DNA of 64,000 nucleotides, taken from assembly GCF_040183065.1 (NCBI RefSeq), contig NC_091120.1, positions 23,058,708 through 23,122,707 on the forward strand, given 5' to 3'. A program made the position numbers and the translations under genes. Positions 21,193 to 33,826 of the stretch are shown here, piece by piece. This stretch comes from Periplaneta americana (Eukaryota; Arthropoda; Insecta; Blattodea; Blattidae). Each line of letters starts with the position of its first letter. Position 1 is the stretch's first letter. The notes beneath the pieces were generated by a model. It was not told where the DNA came from, made no database searches, and worked only from the letters and a program-made list of their open reading frames with translations.

Positions 21193-21649
21193 TATTGACC
21201 TTCATAAGATTTTAATTGAGCCTCAAAACATAATAAAAACTCCTGCTCATCTTTAAAGTCTACTCTTTCCAACAGTATATTCATTATGAATTAATGTTAT
21301 GTATTTCCGAAAATAGAGTATTTCTAATTTTGTATATACTTCATATTCCTCAGTGATATAGTGTTAAAAATGTGTAATCAAGATGTATAATCACATTTAA
21401 TCTAATAATAATTTGTCCGCGTGTTTAAAAGAATTCTGAATCAGCGTTGCCCGATGGAGAGCTCACTATTGTAATCTATGCATCTTAACCTTTTTACTTT
21501 ATATGTTACAGTACTTCCAGTCTACATCAATTATAATATACAGTGGTTCTATGTGTATTGCTGTCAAAATCTGTGGCACTTACTCATGCTACGAGCTTTG
21601 TTTCAAACAGCATCTGCACACAGCTTCTGCCTATAAGAGCGAATGTGGC
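21193..21649. other. Unassigned sequence
   Basis: AT-rich, no recognisable gene. Confidence 0.5.
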
Positions 21650-21872
21650 CAACATTCAGTAACAAACCAGGTGACCAGGGTTCGATTCCCGGTCGGGGCA
21701 AGTTACCTGGTTGAGGTTTTTCTCCGGGGTTTTCCCTCAACCCAATATGAGCAAATGCTGGGTAACTTACGGTGCTGGACCCCGGACTCATTTCACCGGC
21801 ATTATCACTTTCATCTCATTCAGACGCTAAATAACCTAAGATGTTGATAAAGAGTCGTAAAATAACCTACTA
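21650..21872 (+). mobile_element. tRNA-derived SINE, family 1
   Basis: B-box GGGTTCGATTCCC at about 21678, body AAGTTACCTGGTTGAGG, tail GTCGTAAAATAACCTAC with A-rich continuation. The A-box end is diverged or truncated. Confidence 0.88.
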
Positions 21873-22481
21873 AAATAAAAAATAATTTATAACATTACGC
21901 TTATTGCGACTCCTGAAAATTAAAATATCAAGTGGAAACATTAAAACAAACTGTTGTTAAACTACACGTCGATATAAATTATAAAGTTTATAGCATATTA
22001 TTGGTAAAATAGATTTATTATGAATAATAAAACAACAATGTAGAAACTTTTATGCCTGATGTAGTTTTATAAGATTATACAACCACGACTGGTTGAATAA
22101 TTTTATAATAAATTTTATTAGGTACTGAAACGTGAAGAAGGGAAAATTTCGTGCTTGTAGAGATGTTTAATATCTATATGTATGTAGGCCTATATACATT
22201 TGTGTTGGTTTATCAAACTCTGAAGACAAATTCTTCATAGGAAACATATAATTAAAAAAAACATACATAAGTAAAGATGGGTCTTGTCTTACTGATTTGC
22301 TGTTGTTTTTGTTGAATTATCGTTCCATGTATAATTATTTGCACGAGTTTCACAACTCACCCGCATTGCCCCGCCAGCAGTTATCGCAATGCTGAATAAC
22401 GATTACATGTTTATTGCTTTTAAAAATAGATTGTTAGCAAAGGAACAGAGTTGTTTCTATGGAAATTATGTTGTGTCTGCC
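21873..22481. other. Unassigned sequence
   Basis: AT-rich spacer before the satellite. I see nothing in it. Confidence 0.5.
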
Positions 22482-25400
22482 ACATGTCTGTATGTCATGC
22501 CTATCCATCTACCCGTCTACTTGTCTGTCTGTATGTCAGTCTACCTGTCTATCTGTCTCTATGTTCGTCTACCTGTCCATATGTCCATCTACCCGTCTAC
22601 CTATCTGTCTGTCTCTATGTCAGTCTACCTGTCCGTCTACCTGTCCGTCTACCTCTCTATGTCAATCTGCCCGTCTACCTGTCTGTGTGTATGTCCATCT
22701 ACCGTCCACTTGTCTGTGTATATGTCCATCTACCCGTCTATCTGTCTGTGTGTATGTCCATCTACCGTCCACTTGTCTGTGTATATGTCCATCTACCCGT
22801 CTATCTGTCTGTGTGTATGTCCATCTACCGTCCACTTGTCTGTGTATATGTCCATCTACCCATCTATCTGTCTGTGTGTATGTCCATCTACCGTCCACTT
22901 GTCTGTGTATATGTCCATCTACCCGTCTATCTGTCTGTGTGTATGCCCATCTACCGTCCACTTGTCTGTGTATATGTCCATCTACCCGTCTATCTGTCTG
23001 TGTGTATGTCCATCTACCGTCCACTTGTCTGTGTATATGTCCATCTACCCGTCTATCTGTATGTGTGTATGTTCATCTACCGTCCACTTGTCTGTGTATA
23101 TGTCCATCTACCCGTCTATCTGTCTGTGTGTATGTCCATCTACCGTCCACTTGTCTGTGTATATGTCCATCTACCCGTCTATCTGTCTGTGTGTATGTCC
23201 ATCTACCGTCCACTTGTCTGTGTATATGTCCATCTACCCGTCTATCTGTCTGTGTGTATGTCCATCTACCGTCCACTTGTCTGTGTATATGTCCATCTAC
23301 CCGTCTATCTGTCTGTGTGTATGTCCATCTACCGTCCACTTGTCTGTGTATATGTCCATCTACCCGTCTATCTGTCTGTGTGTATGCCCATCTACCGTCC
23401 ACTTGTCTGTGTATATGTCCATCTACCCGTCTATCTGTGTGTATGTCCATCTACCGTCCACCTGTCTGTGTATATGTCCATCTACCCGTCTATCTGTCTG
23501 TGTGTATGTCCATCTACCGTCCACTTGTCTGTGTATATGTCCATCTACCCGTCTATCTGTCTGTGTGTATGTCCATCTACCGTCCACTTGTCTGTGTATA
23601 TGTCCATCTACCCGTCTATCTGTCTGTGTGTATGTCCATCTACCGTCCACTTGTCTGTGTATATGTCCATCTACCCGTCTATCTGTCTGTGTGTATGCCC
23701 ATCTACCGTCCACTTGTCTGTGTATATGTCCATCTACCCGTCTATCTGTGTGTATGTCCATCTACCGTCCACTTGTCTGTGTATATGTCCATCTACCCGT
23801 CTATCTGTCTGTGTGTATGCCCATCTACCGTCCACTTGTCTGTGTATATGTCCATCTACCCGTCTATCTGTGTGTATGTCCATCTACCGTCCACCTGTCT
23901 GTGTATATGTCCATCTACCCGTCTATCTGTCTGTGTGTATGTCCATCTACCGTCCACTTGTCTGTGTATATGTCCATCTACCCGTCTATCTGTCTGTGTG
24001 TATGTCCATCTACCGTCCACTTGTCTGTGTATATGTCCATCTACCCGTCTATCTTTCTGTGTATATGTCCATCTACCGTCCACTTGTCTGTGTATATGTC
24101 CATCTACCCGTCTATCTGTCTGTGTGTATGCCCATCTACCGTCCACTTGTCTGTGTATATGTCCATCTACCCGTCTATCTGTCTGTGTGTATGTCCATCT
24201 ACCGTCCACTTGTCTGTGTATATGTCCATCTACCCGTCTATCTGTATGTGTGTATGTTCATCTACCGTCCACTTGTCTGTGTATATGTCCATATACCCGT
24301 CTATCTGTCTGTGTGTATGTCCATCTACCGTCCACTTGTCTGTGTATATGTCCATATACCCGTCTATCTGTCTGTGTGTATGTCCATCTACCGTCCACTT
24401 GTCTGTGTATATGTCCATCTACCCGTCTATCTGTCTGTGTGTATGTCCATCTACCGTCCACTTGTCTGTGTATATGTCCATATACCCGTCTATCTGTCTG
24501 TGTATATGTCCATCTACCCGTCTATCTGTCTGTGTGTATGTCCATCTACCGTCCACTTGTCTGTGTATATGTCCATATACCCGTCCACTTGTCTGTGTAT
24601 ATGTCCATCTACCCGTCTATCTGTCTGTGTGTATGCCCATCTACCGTCCACTTGTCTGTGTATATGTCCATCTACCCGTCTATCTGTCTGTGTGTATGTC
24701 CATCTACCGTCCACTTGTCTGTGTATATGTCCATCTACCCGTCTATCTGTATGTGTGTATGTTCATCTACCGTCCACTTGTCTGTGTATATGTCCATATA
24801 CCCGTCTATCTGTCTGTGTGTATGTCCATCTACCGTCCACTTGTCTGTGTATATGTCCATATACCCGTCTATCTGTCTGTGTGTATGTCCATCTACCGTC
24901 CACTTGTCTGTGTATATGTCCATCTACCCGTCTATCTGTCTGTGTGTATGTCCATCTACCGTCCACTTGTCTGTGTATATGTCCATATACCCGTCTATCT
25001 GTCTGTGTATATGTCCATCTACCCGTCTATCTGTCTGTGTGTATGTCCATCTACCGTCCACTTGTCTGTGTATATGTCCATATACCCGTCTATTTGTCTG
25101 TGTGTATGTCCATCTACCGTCCACTTGTCTGTGTATATGTCCATCTACCCGTCTATCTGTCTGTGTGTATGTCCAACTACCCGTCTATCTGTCTGTGTGT
25201 ATGTCCATCTACCGTCTACTTGTCTGTCTGTATGTTCATCTACCCCTCTATGTCCGTCTATCTGTCTGCCTCTTTGTCCGTTTACTTGTCTATCTGTATG
25301 TCCATCAACCCGTCTACCTGTCTGTCTGTATGTCCATCTACCCGTCTACCTGTCTGTCTGTCTGTCTGTATGTCCATCTACCCCTCTATGTCCGTCTATC

Positions 25401-26047
25401 TGTCTGTCTCTATGTCAGTTTACCTGTCTATCTGTATGTCCATCTACCGTCTACTTGTCTGTCTGTATGTCCATCTACCCCTCTATGTCCGTCTATCTGT
25501 TTGTCTCTATGTCCGTTTACCTGTCTATCTGTATGTCCATCTACCATCTACTTGTCTGTGTATATGTCCATCTACCCGTCTACTTGTCTGTCTGTATGTC
25601 CATCTACCCCTCTATGTCCGTCTATCTGTCTGTCTCTATGTCCGTTTACCTGTTTATCTGTATGTCCATCTACCGTCTACTTGTCTGTGTATATGTCCAG
25701 CTACCCGTCTACTTGTCTGTCTGTATGTCCATCTACCCCTCTATGTCCGTCTATCTGTCTGTCTCTATGTCCGTCTACCTGTCTGTCTGTATGTCCATCT
25801 ACCCCTCTATGTCCGTCTATCTGTCTGTCTGTATGTCCATCTACCCATCCATCTATCTGTCTGTCTGTCTGTTTCTATATCCGTCTACCTGTCTGTATGT
25901 CAATCTATCTGTCTACCCGTCTACCTCTGTCTGTCTGTCTGTATGTCCATCTATATGTCTATCCGTCTACCTCTGTCTGTCTGTCTGTATGTCCATTTAC
26001 CCGTCTACTTGTCTGTCTGTCTGTCTGTACGTTTGTTAGTCTGTCTG
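22482..26047 (+). repeat. 63-bp satellite array (about 40 units) with simple CTGT-rich flanks
   Basis: From about 22690 to 25200 a 63-bp unit repeats. Each unit is a dimer of two related halves of about 31 bp: ATGTCCATCTACCGTCCACT and ATGTCCATCTACCCGTCTAT, each followed by CTGT-rich sequence. Variant units lack 4 bp or replace CATCT with CATAT. The flanks (22482-22690 and 25200-26047) are looser CTGT/GTCT repeats. No stop codon occurs in any plus frame, giving three overlapping 1,200-codon artefact ORFs rich in C, Y, S, L and V. Confidence 0.97.
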
Positions 26048-26513
26048 CAATAATTTTCTTCATTTATTTCTTACTTTCGTTCATTCATTAGGTCTATTCT
26101 TTGTGAACATAAATATGTTATATAAAGTTATACTGATTGATTAATTATTTAGTGTCCAACGATTATAAACTATTTTCTCGCTACTGATGCTCACTTGATC
26201 GCAGCAGACGCTGACAATGACCCTGGCCGTTGGCCTTGGTGATGTCGACCTTGGTTACTATATTCACAAATTCGCATTATTTTGCGTGGTGCTGTGTTCC
26301 GCCGGTGTCTAATTTGCTCTTACGGCTCAGAAGAAAAGTTTGAGACCGGAAACAAGAAAGGACCTCACCAGTTCTGGAGATGACTAACAATGAAGCCGAA
26401 ACTAGTCAACAGTCAACTAATTTAAATTTCCAGCTTACTTAATTTAACACAAGAAAGTTATTTCCATAACGAAACTTAAGCGATAAAAGTGTGTAATTTA
26501 TTGTAATGATAAG
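26048..26513. other. Unassigned sequence
   Basis: No recognisable gene. A short patch near 26220-26260 is GC-richer, but I cannot assign it. Confidence 0.5.
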
Positions 26514-26526
26514 AAACATCCGTTGA

Positions 26527-26778
26527 GTCCACCGCTGTGGACTAACGAATTGCCTTCCTGACCGTGAAACCAGCGGACCTGGATTCGAATCATGGTTGGG
26601 ATAAGTTACCTGGTTGAAGTTTCTTCCGGGGTTTTCCCTCAACCCATTAATAGCAAATGCTGGGTAACTTTGGCGCTGGACCCCGGACTCATTTCGCCGG
26701 CATTATCACATTCATTTCATTCAACGCTACATAACCATAGCAGTTGACAAAGCGTAGTAAAATAACAAATTAAGAAAA
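26527..26778 (+). mobile_element. tRNA-derived SINE, family 1, with 13-bp target duplication
   Basis: Flanked by exact AAACATCCGTTGA (26514-26526 and 26779-26791). It has a full tRNA-like head from GTCCACCGCTGTGG, B-box GATTCGAATCAT, the family body and tail GTAGTAAAATAAC. It shows the true 5' end of the family. Confidence 0.93.
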
Positions 26779-26811
26779 AAACATCCGTTGAACTCAAATT
26801 ACTGAGAAAGT

Positions 26812-26919
26812 ATCGTCGCATTTAAGCTCACTTAAATGCCGTCGACCTGGGCCGGGATCGAATCCGCAACCTCGAGCACAGAAGGCCAGCGCTATACAGA
26901 CTATGTTACTCAGGCCGAC
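26812..26919 (-). mobile_element. tRNA-derived SINE, family 2, truncated
   Basis: The minus strand carries the family-2 head (TGTATAGCGCTGGCCTTC, B-box GGATTCGATCCC) and the first body block (CATTTAAGTGAGCTTAAATG). The 3' half is missing. The TA-flanked element inserted directly beside its 5' end. Confidence 0.85.
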
Positions 26920-26925
26920 AAAGTA

Positions 26926-28015
26926 CAGGGACATCATTTTATTTTTACTAACATTTCTAATATTAACCTGGCTATACCTTTGCATCAACGATTAAGAACC
27001 TGAAACACCGTTTGCTAACTCCTTCCACGACTGGAGTTCAATGATACTGGCGTAATATACAAACAAATCACTTTACTAGGTATAGGAGGGAAGAAAAGTA
27101 GTTCATCCATTTACGTAAACTAGGAAATATTGCGCTTTTGAGTTTGATAATCTTCATTAGGTTTTTGTTTAATCAAAGTACAGTACAGTATTAACAATGA
27201 GTGTTTTTACTCATGAACTGAGCTTTCCATGCGGACGTATTCATTATGCAGTGTATATTATACTGTCTATATACATTAGCGTACACTATAGAGAATGAAG
27301 TTAAATTGAAAAATAATCATAATATGGATATTTAAACACATTTTTTAAAATGGTGGCTGTTCATTTCGATACAGGCTTCAGTTCTAATGTGCATATTATC
27401 GCACTATAGACTACTGTACGTAATTCCAATTACCAGGTTCGTACTTCGTATCAGTAACTCATGTTGAAATATTTCTGTACGTACTCTATAAAAGAGACCT
27501 TACGTACTGTAAATTCAATCTTCATTTCTGCCCGATCCGAAAAGATAAAATTACTCAGACATGCTATCTACTGTCCGTCCAAGTGGTTACGTCGCAGCGT
27601 CGTAGGAAGGGAGGAAATCACGTGACAGTTAATTACTTAACGAGGTCCTTTTATTTAAGTTATTTTAAACAATTGTATGGGTATAATATTACGTAGACGT
27701 CCAATTCCTAACAGAAATTAATGTTCCCAGAAAAGAGCTAAGACACCCCAGCCACTAGCATTTACAGAGAGGCGAATAGAAACAGGTGGGGGAAACCGGG
27801 ATGCGAAGTAGGCAAATGGAAAATGATGCAATATTGAAAGCTCTTTCGTCACTGTAAAACGCGAACATATTTTTGGAACGTACTGTTTACTATGACCATA
27901 AGGCTACTATGACTGTATTGCGGTCTTGGATCTGTGTGGAGGACGGTTTAAAGGGGTGGGAGTGAAAAAACTCAGGTACAATAAAAATTGAAGTAAAAAT
28001 AAAATGATGTCCCTG
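26926..28015 (-). mobile_element. Non-autonomous TA-flanked transposon, copy 2 of 3
   Basis: Reverse orientation to copies 1 and 3. The ends CAGGGACATCATTTTATTTT and inverse have TA at 26924-26925 and 28016-28017. The interior aligns along its length with 12055-13160, including the CATATTATGATTATTTTTC region. No coding capacity. Confidence 0.92.
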
Positions 28016-28017
28016 TA

Positions 28018-28700
28018 TATGAATGGTTTTCCCAAAGCACGCTGTGAAATGTTTCATATGCGAGTACTAAATACAATTTTTTTCTCGAAAAGGAAGCAAA
28101 AACGAGCAAAATGTTCTTAAACCTTTTTGTTTGAAATATCTCAAAGAATAACCCCATGATATTACTTACGATTCACCCTGTTGATCTGTTAGGTGTATTA
28201 ACGTCATAAATGTCTGAAATTCCTATGTCTGTAAGCTGATTTGTTTTTGTTCAACGACGCCAAATGAAAATTCTTTTTTCCTGTTGTACACCTCTGTGCC
28301 ATGACTCAACAGCATACAGCAAACAATTAAATAAATACGTATTACTAAAACAAAGCATAGCCTATCAGTAGATTGACTCAGCGCGACTCAGTGCGATTTA
28401 CAGTAACAGCTTTATGAGTCAGCCTGTATAACACACGCTCAGGAGTTAAGAACTTATGCGGAACATACACTATCCGTGACTCAGAATTGGGAAGTTACGC
28501 TTAAAAATATTTTCTACACAAAACATAAAATGCGCAATTTATGTCTTAATAGCCTTACTAATAAATTGTGTATAATTTTTATACCAGACTTATGCGGAGT
28601 TGAGACAGAAAACTTTACTAATAAACCAAGCATAAGAGATGGATGTATAAGCAGTGTGTAATTAACTATTCATGGGATTTCTTTTGCCCCCTGTTTAAGC
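28018..28700. other. Unassigned sequence
   Basis: No recognisable gene. The 61-residue ORF at 28476-28661 has no motif. Confidence 0.5.
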
Positions 28701-28763
28701 GTTGTATACAGAGAAATAAAATGACCGTCTTTTAACAGCTGTTCATATCGATTTCATTTTATG

Positions 28764-30490
28764 ATGATGGTTGCTTTGTAACCACAGAAGAGCAGATCAA
28801 AGAGCACAGAATAATTAAAACAATATTGCTATAACTGTACTCTTTGATAAAAAGTATAGCGTGGTAATCGATTGCATTATCGATACTTAGCGCAACACAC
28901 TAGCGCACACTATCGGATGAAATAAAGAATCTCAGTTATTATGTTACTTTCGTAATAAAATAATGACGCAGTTCTAGAACAGTTGTAATGTTATACATGA
29001 CCATGGGTGGGCAACTCGTGCTCTCAAACTGTCAATACAACCTCAATCAGGTGGAACGAACTCTGTTCTAGCTGCAGTAAGTGTATGCGGTTCTTGAAAG
29101 ACGTAAGTTCGCTCGAGTCTGAAATAAGCGGCGGCTCGTTATGAATGAAACAGTAAAATTCGATCAGACCGTTCCTTTTTTATTCACGACTGGAGAAAGA
29201 AGTACTTTTTTATTAAAAAGAAAGGTATAGCTATGTATCTTATATTATGTTCTACTACACTTTTTACGCATAAAATTTTAATATCAGAAGACATTTTAAA
29301 AATGTTCGCTTTTCCCCTGTTTAAAAAATGGCCGCCTTAATAGCTTCATTTTATAATGATGGTTGCTTTGTAACCACAGAAGAGCAGATCAAAGAGCACA
29401 GAATAATTAAAATAATATTGCTATAACTGGCCTCTTTGATAAAAAGTATAGCGTGGTAATCGATTGCACTATCGATACTTAGCGCGACACACTAGCGCAC
29501 ACTATCGGATGCAATAAAGAATCTCAGTTATTCTGTTACTTTCGTAATAAAATAATGACACAGTTCTATAACAGTTGTAATGTTGTACATGACCATGAGT
29601 GGGAAACTCGTGCTCTCAAACTGTCAATACAACCTCAGTCAGGTGGAACGAACCCTGTTCTAGCTGCAGTAAGTGTATGCGGTTCTTGAAAGACGTAAGT
29701 TCGCTCGAGTCTGAAATAAGCGGCGGCTCGTTATGAATGAAACAGTAAAATTCGATCAGACCGTTCCTTTTTTATTCACGACTGGAGAAAGAAGTACTTT
29801 TTTATTAAAAAGAAAGGTATAGCTATGTATCTTATATTATGTTCTACTACACTTTTTACGCATAAAATTTTAATATCAGAAGACATTTTAAAAATGTTCG
29901 CTTTTCCCCTGTTTAAAAAATGGCCGCCTTAATAGCTTCATTTTATAATGATGGTTGCTTTGTAACCACAGAAGAGCAGATCAAAGAGCACAGAATAATT
30001 AAAATAATATTGCTATAACTGGCCTCTTTGATAAAAAGTATAGCGTGGTAATCGATTGCACTATCGATACTTAGCGCGACACACTAGCGCACACTATCGG
30101 ATGCAATAAAGAATCTCAGTTATTCTGTTACTTTCGTAATAAAATAATGACACAGTTCTATAACAGTTGTAATGTTGTACATGACCATGAGTGGGAAACT
30201 CGTGCTCTCAAACTGTCAATACAACCTCAGTCAGGTGGAACGAACCCTGTTCTAGCTGCAGTGTGTGTACGGGGTTCTTAAAGACGTAAGTTCGCTCGAG
30301 TCTGAAGTAAGCGGCGGCTCGTTATGAATGAAACACAGTAAAATTCAATCAGTTCATTCCTTTTTTATTCACGACTGGAGAAAGAAGTACTTTTTTTTAT
30401 TAAAAAGAAAAGTATAGCTATCTATCTTATATATTATGTTCTACTACACTTTTTACGCATAAAATTTTTATATCAGAAGACATTTTAAAA
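28764..30490 (+). repeat. 592-bp tandem triplication including the 5' end of a hAT element
   Basis: Units begin at 28764, 29356 and 29948 (ATGATGGTTGCTTTGTAACC). Each has about 235 bp of flanking DNA, then a hAT-like end (CATGGGTGGGCAACTCGTGC in unit 1) and the element's 5' region, matching 8995-9260. Units 2 and 3 are almost identical at their starts; the end of unit 3 diverges and runs on into the transposase relic at 30500. Unequal crossing-over is the simplest origin. Confidence 0.92.
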
Positions 30491-30499
30491 ATAAACATG

Positions 30500-31115
30500 G
30501 CGAAATTTTGATAAAGTAATACTGTATGGATCTACAAGAGAGAAAGTTTTAGAAGAGCTAAAGAGAAAAGTTGGATATCAACAAGGTGAGACCGATATCA
30601 CATGTCAGCACGTTACGCGTGAGAGTTACAGAATTGGGCGACATATGATCGACCAGCTAAGAGTTTTGTAGATATGTTTAAAATGAGGCAGTATCAAGCG
30701 GAACATAAACAACTTTCCCACTTTCCTTCACTAGAAACTGTCGTGAAGAGTAATGAAGAAAATCTTATCAAATATATGGCTCTTCTTCAAGACGTTACAA
30801 CAGAATTCACTGGTAGGTTTGGAGAGATAGTGACAATGGACAAGGAATGAAGTGTTTCTGCAATCCTTTTTGGTTTGCAACCGATAGAAGCTCCTGAAGA
30901 AGTTTGAATTGGTAAATCTACAGAACAACACGCCACTTAGAGTTTCTGTGAATTCAGGAATCTAACTGCTCGCTATGCTGCCTAAGCCAGAATTTCCAAA
31001 TCTACGCTTATTTACCTCCTGTCTAGTAACTATATTTGCTTCTACATAATGCTTCCAAATTTGAACCAGATTTTTATGCAAGAAGGAAGTGTCTAAACTT
31101 TATACGTAGGCCTAC
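30500..31115 (+). pseudogene. hAT transposase relic (GTF2IRD2/ZBED-like segment)
   Basis: One frame reads FKMRQYQAEHKQLSHFPSLE then SNEENLIKYMALLQDVTTEF and TGRFGEI, stops, and continues with FGLQPIEAPEEV and later blocks separated by stops. This order resembles the stretch upstream of the hAT dimerisation domain in GTF2IRD2-like proteins (an L..L...F..RF pattern, then PF.....PEE.Q). It parallels 9300-10085. The catalytic residues are not present. Confidence 0.55.
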
Positions 31116-31516
31116 AGATAGTTCATAAACCGTAAAAGGAGAATGACATAATTACCTTCAGTTCACAGCATCGTTCCGAAGCGTTCAGTAATAGTTTAAT
31201 CAGCGATTTTGAAGTTACTAAAGAATCTGTATTAAAAATAAAAGTTGAAGACATGTCGTACGCAGGAAGACCTTTGTAGGCCTATAGTATGACGAACTTT
31301 GCTTATTCCTACAAAACTTGAAAATGAAAACTGCGCAGAATGTTAGCATCTGACTCCATAATTTTAAAAAACATAGTACAGAATCTTCAAGCACATAAAA
31401 GCGTTTGTAAATTATTAATTTCATTCCATGAAAATGAGTTGTTTTGTCGCATAGAAAATCGTGTAAAATATTAGTTTTTCTAGGCGACGTAAATAAATTG
31501 TAATTTACGTAAAATA
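31116..31516. other. Unassigned sequence
   Basis: Probably the remaining 3' part of the hAT element, but no right terminal repeat was found. The minus ORF 31218-31676 has no domain. Confidence 0.4.
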
Positions 31517-31645
31517 TATACACACAGTGTATCAGAAATACTTTGACAAACCTTGGGGGCATGTTCCTCACAACAAAACAAGAAAAAAAGTTCATATCAA
31601 CATAATATGTCTGAAAATCCTTAGTTTTATAGTTATTAATGAAAG
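31517..31645. mobile_element. Possible 5' terminal region of a Tc1/mariner-type element
   Basis: The block ATGTTCCTCACAACAAAACA, then GAAAAAAAGTTCATATCAAC and TTAGTTTTATAGTTATTAAT, parallels 42370-42450 in layout. It looks like a conserved leader before a transposase ORF, but neither copy keeps the ORF. Confidence 0.35.
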
Positions 31646-31686
31646 AACATAATGAAACATCTGTTAGATAGCTCATTCGTTAGGCC

Positions 31687-31843
31687 TATCTCGTGAAATC
31701 AAATGCATGCGTGCGTCGTAGATCATAGTAAGAACCTTATGGTGGGGTTAAGTGAGCTAGCTAGCAGCAAGTGGAAGCATAGCTAGAGAGGGAAGCTTCT
31801 CTGCCCACTTACTGCTTCCCCTCATGAGCAGGTAGATTTCACG
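31687..31843. repeat. Short inverted-repeat element (MITE-like)
   Basis: TATCTCGTGAAATC near 31689 and GATTTCACGAGATA near 31827 are exact inverted ends around 130 bp with a further hairpin (GGAAGC and GCTTCC blocks). The flanks give no clear target duplication. Confidence 0.5.
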
Positions 31844-32127
31844 AGATAAGCAATGGCATACATCATGTTTTAATTCTCTTTTGCTTTATTGTGAAATTTA
31901 CCTCACTTTATAGTGCATTTATAGTTTCCACACATACAGTAGGCCTACATATAAGATACGTAATATACATGTATTTGCTGTTAATATGACGTAGGTGTGA
32001 ACAAATGAACACTGAACACACACAATATTATTATTGATAAAGACATTTTAATTTCAATTAACAAAAATATTGTACTTTTTCCCACAATAGGTAGCAAAGG
32101 GTAACTCTTTGTTTCATTTGAGAAAAA

Positions 32128-32825
32128 TCATAAACTAGCTCGTCTATTATTTTTTAAGCGTTTATAATAGTACATTATGCAACGAGCCTATAATAGTAGT
32201 AATTAAGACGCGAGTATGTTTGTTTATGAAACGAGCGCAAGCGAGTTTCATAATTTTCATACGAGCGTCTTAATTACCATTATAGGCAAGTTTCATACGA
32301 CTTTTTATGCTCGACCACATTTCTAACTTGAAATTATTCATAAGTATTCATATTATGGTTATGTAAGTGAGGAGCGGAACTGACCTGAATTGTGAGATGT
32401 GCGCAGACGCGAAAGTATTGATTTTTTCCGATGCACGAATGTCATTGACCTTGATATAATCTAGAGAATAACATGAACATTAGTCTTGATATAACCTGGA
32501 AATTGATTTAGAATTGAAAAACGAGATGACAAATTGAATTTATTTGAATATTATTTACTATTAACGCTAATTATTATAGTAACAGAACATAACCTTCTGC
32601 GACAGTATTGGATTTCCAGCCTCCGTGACTTTTCGATAATTGTCTTTCGATTGCATATCCGAGAATAATCGATACTTGCGGTTTTATAATGGTACAATGG
32701 TGATTTCTCATTGGCTGAACAACTGAATTATAATGAATAGGTGTACTTTAATGAGGTGCATTAAAGGGCTACTACCAGGTGTATAATTACTACATTTCGG
32801 CATGGTCGAGCATAAAAATATTAAA
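32128..32825 (-). repeat. Inverted-repeat element family, copy B
   Basis: Reverse-orientation match to 18925-19640: the foldback at 32150-32310 (GAAACGAGCGCAAGCGAGTTTC palindrome region), then TTTTTATGCTCGACCA at 32310 and GGTCGAGCATAAAA at 32806. Having both the foldback and the TIR part in both copies shows they move or duplicate as one unit. Confidence 0.8.
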
Positions 32826-33474
32826 AGAACAGTTCTCACATTTTTAAAGTACTCAATTCAGATTGTTTAAATCTTAAACTCAGGAGAGGGCAATTACCCT
32901 ACCCTGCCTCCCCCCCAAATGGCGCCTCTAACTATTGTCAGTTTCCCCACCACGGGATTTATGCTCATACCTATGGAGGGGAAAATATGCTGCATCTTTA
33001 TTCAACACTACTTGGACTTCTGCTAATAAACCTTGTTGTGTTCACTGTAGCGTTTGTGATCGTCTTTACACTACTTGCATCAAGAAGTCTAGCGTTCGAA
33101 TTCAGTCATGTACATCCAAGACGTCACGATTACCCCGACTTCGTGAAATCCAGACTCGTCCCTCTTCCAAGAGCGCAATCCTGACCACTCACTGTTGAGA
33201 GTCGAGCATTTAACGATAGATGGCTGTTGAATTAGTGCCTCAGGTTGTTAGTAAACCGCATTGTGTGTTGCGCACATCGTAAAGTGAATCGGCTGGACAG
33301 TTTTTGACAGTGGGTGCGTGTGAAATCCAATGCAAAACCCATGCTGTTATCTGTAGCTGTGCTGATAGTTGATATTGTAGCATTGTGGTAGGTCGTAGTT
33401 GAGTACATCCGTACTTGACAGCGGCACGACAGACCGGACAGTTGGTAGGCATCCGCTCAGCTGATCGCTCCAAA
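32826..33474. other. Unassigned, GC-richer stretch
   Basis: Composition rises here. The ORF 32987-33184 contains a hydrophobic stretch (LLGLLLINLVVFTVAFVIVF) but no recognisable family. The last 200 bases could be a 5' UTR for the candidate exon that follows. Confidence 0.4.
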
Positions 33475-33526
33475 ATGAAGAGGCCTAGCAGTCGGAAACG
33501 CAGTAAGAAAAGAAATGTAGACAAAG
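33475..33526 (+). CDS. Possible first coding exon (weak)
   Basis: ATG at 33475 preceded by CCAAA opens a basic 17-codon frame (MKRPSSRKRSKKRNVDK) that runs into AAAG|GTGAGT, a strong 5' splice donor, at 33526/33527. The sequence upstream is GC-richer than its surroundings, as promoters and 5' UTRs often are. No downstream exon in phase 1 was found before the repeats begin, so the gene, if real, continues beyond large introns. Such a short frame can arise by chance; no product name is justified. Confidence 0.25.
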
Positions 33527-33775
33527 GTGAGTGTTTGCTTTCAAGGAATTATTGCGGCATTGGTATTTTGTTCTACATGTTTTGTAAATAAGGATTGTCA
33601 TTACCAAGGACATGCGACATGCGTCTTTGTTTGCGAAACTATTTTAGACCACAAAAGACTGGGATAGAATTTTTATACTGCGTTTCGTTGCTGTGTAGGT
33701 TCGACCCACGGGCGATTTGCCAAGATATTCCACACCTTTGTCCACCTTGCTTTAGTACAAAATTTTAAAACTATA

Positions 33776-33777
33776 TA

Positions 33778-33826
<49 letters not shown>

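Noticed and set aside
22690-25200. Regularly spaced repeats that might be mistaken for a CRISPR array
   Set aside because: The repeats are contiguous with no unique spacers, and the setting is eukaryotic.
22389-26091. Three overlapping plus-strand ORFs of about 1,200 codons, and many minus-strand ORFs
   Set aside because: They are translations of the 63-bp satellite. All frames are open, composition is low-complexity and the frames are shadows of each other. Not genes.
32987-33184. ORF with a hydrophobic, membrane-like segment
   Set aside because: 65 codons, no family resemblance and a second overlapping ORF on the same strand. Too little to call a gene.
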